Origin: an uncultured Bacteroidota bacterium
Lineage (GTDB): Bacteria > Bacteroidota > Bacteroidia > Chitinophagales > Chitinophagaceae
Reading direction: 5' to 3'
Length of the DNA: 49,398 nt
Assembly: GCA_903839875.1 (NCBI GenBank)
Contig: CAIMDZ010000206.1
Span: 1 to 49,398 of the forward strand
In this document: piece by piece, positions 48,325 to 49,398 of the stretch
Numbering within the stretch: position 1 is the first letter of the stretch
Layout: every line of letters starts with the position of its first letter
Position numbers and translations under genes: made by a program
Notes under the pieces: model-generated
What the model saw: the letters and a program-made list of their open reading frames with translations, nothing else
The model's database searches: none
What the model was told of the DNA's origin: nothing

Positions 48325-49398
48325 CGTCCTTATTTCGGCTATATATTCAGTTTGCACTGGCATTGTTTATCGCATCGCTCGCATTTGGTTTGCTGGCGAC
48401 ACTGGCTTTTTTATATCCTGAACAGTTCAATAATTATCTGCCATTTTATCAGTTAAGGCCTTTCCATGTTTCCGCTGCGTTGTTTTGGATAATCAGCGGC
48501 GCCACCGCAGGCATCATGTATTATAAGCACGAAGTTTTTTCAGATGTAAAAAGGGCTGCCACTAAAGATAAAATATTTATTATTACCTGGATAGGTACTA
48601 TCCTTGCCATCTTCGGATGTTATGCCTTCAGGATTTTCGGTGGCCGGGAATATTGGGAATTTCCCCCAATACTTGGCCTCCCGCTTCTGATCGCATGGCT
48701 GATTTATTCCTGGAGTTATTTCGCATGCTGGTTCAAATCAAAAGCGCACAAGCCTGCATATGTGTATATGTGGTCAACGGGTATTTTTTTCTTCCTGCTC
48801 ACATTTATAGAACAGAATCTGTGGCAAATACCCTGGTTCAGGTCTTCATTTTTAAAGGAGATAACGGTGCAGTGGAAATCGAACGGATCTATGGTAGGCG
48901 CCTGGAACCAGATGATTTATGGTACCATCTTATACATAATGGTGAAAATAAGCGGAAGGAAAGAAATTGCAGAAGGCTGGAAAGTTTACTTCTTTTATTT
49001 CCTTGGGTTTATTAACTTAATATTTAACTGGGGCCATCACGTATACAACGTACCTAACGGCTCCTGGATCCGCAATGTTTCCTATATTATCAGCATGACC
49101 GAATTGCTTTTCTTAGTGAATATAATAATGGGATTTAAAAAGACGCTTGAAGATAATAAAAGGCTGAAAAATCTGATTCCGTATCGTTTTTTAATTGCCG
49201 CTGAGTTCTGGGTGTTTGCAAATCTCCTGTTGGTGTTGTTCATGTCGGTACCGGCAGTGAACCGCTATACTCATGGCACTCACATTACTGTGGCGCATGC
49301 TATGGTAGCTACAATTGGTATCAATAGTATGATCTTATTGGGCAGCCTCGGGTACATAATAAGAGTAGACGAACAGACAGACAAAATGAAGCGTGCGA
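48321..49398 (+). CDS. norB: Nitric oxide reductase large subunit, NorB-like (3' partial)
   Basis: The first 359 codons are open to the right edge of the window. Heme-copper superfamily ligands are visible: His49 in RPFHVSAALFW (low-spin heme), His239-His240 in FNWGHHVYNVP (non-heme iron site) and His318, His321 and His326 in THGTHITVAHAM. A Glu in LTFIEQNLWQ (about 169) matches the NorB-specific glutamate near the active site. The short N terminus and the preceding norC fit the cytochrome-c-dependent cNOR type. Together they remove nitric oxide or respire it. Confidence 0.9.
   Translation, partial: MTSLFRLYIQFALALFIASLAFGLLATLAFLYPEQFNNYLPFYQLRPFHVSAALFWIISGATAGIMYYKHEVFSDVKRAATKDKIFIITWIGTILAIFGCYAFRIFGGREYWEFPPILGLPLLIAWLIYSWSYFACWFKSKAHKPAYVYMWSTGIFFFLLTFIEQNLWQIPWFRSSFLKEITVQWKSNGSMVGAWNQMIYGTILYIMVKISGRKEIAEGWKVYFFYFLGFINLIFNWGHHVYNVPNGSWIRNVSYIISMTELLFLVNIIMGFKKTLEDNKRLKNLIPYRFLIAAEFWVFANLLLVLFMSVPAVNRYTHGTHITVAHAMVATIGINSMILLGSLGYIIRVDEQTDKMKRA

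Overview
The window comes from a member of the Bacteroidota, most like a Chitinophagaceae-type soil or freshwater bacterium. The evidence is: type IX secretion (T9SS) C-terminal sorting domains of both type A and type B; a fused CcoN-CcoO cytochrome oxidase subunit; starts without Shine-Dalgarno sequences but with TAnnTTTG (-7) promoter elements; and Bacteroidota families such as DUF2480, DUF349 repeats, ORF6N and CarboxypepD_reg/outer-membrane beta-barrel proteins. No rRNA, tRNA or CRISPR array was seen.

Layout. 1-9.0 kb: end of a MoxR ATPase, a secreted 712-aa protein behind an octamer-phased TCAAC repeat, a DUF349 protein, a DUF4197 protein, an outer-membrane beta-barrel receptor and a polyprenyl-phosphate-type glycosyltransferase. 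9.0-10.6 kb: an accessory island with an ORF6N gene, a decayed ORF6N fragment and about 0.9 kb without genes. 10.6-14.0 kb: ferredoxin, U32-family protein, acyl-CoA thioesterase and hemN on the minus strand. 14.1-25.9 kb: a high-affinity cbb3 oxidase locus, with a degenerate Ric/hemerythrin-like protein, ccoI, then a 2.3-kb interruption carrying a Bro-N/DinD-like gene between 39-bp direct repeats, then ccoS-ccoNO-ccoQ-ccoP-ccoG-ccoH and a SafE-like membrane protein. 25.9-26.6 kb: a HigBA-type toxin-antitoxin pair. 27-44 kb: T9SS-exported SBBP-repeat and Ig-like proteins, LOG-family and YodC-like proteins, a universal stress protein, an M28 peptidase, lipoproteins, DUF2480 and an M49 dipeptidyl peptidase III. 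45.2-47.1 kb: etfB-etfA. 47.3-49.4 kb: a YhcG (DUF1016) remnant, then norC and a norB that runs off the window.

Two patterns join the genes. First, hemN, the ric-like/ccoI operon, the ccoS-ccoNOQPGH operon, the universal stress gene and norCB all have FNR-like boxes (ATGA-N6-TCAT) upstream. They are often in tandem with centres exactly 22 bp apart, and the proximal box sits about 33 bp from a TAnnTTTG element. This predicts one low-oxygen/nitric-oxide regulon under a Crp/Fnr-family activator encoded elsewhere. Second, the ORF6N gene, its upstream remnant and the Bro-N/DinD-like gene all contain the same kind of DNA palindrome (core GGTnnCAAnnTGnnACC) inside coding or ex-coding sequence. The two intact genes read it in different frames, so the DNA rather than the peptide appears to be what is shared. 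I regard this as the most novel signal in the window.

All family assignments are from reading the protein sequences and from memory of the families; no database search was run.
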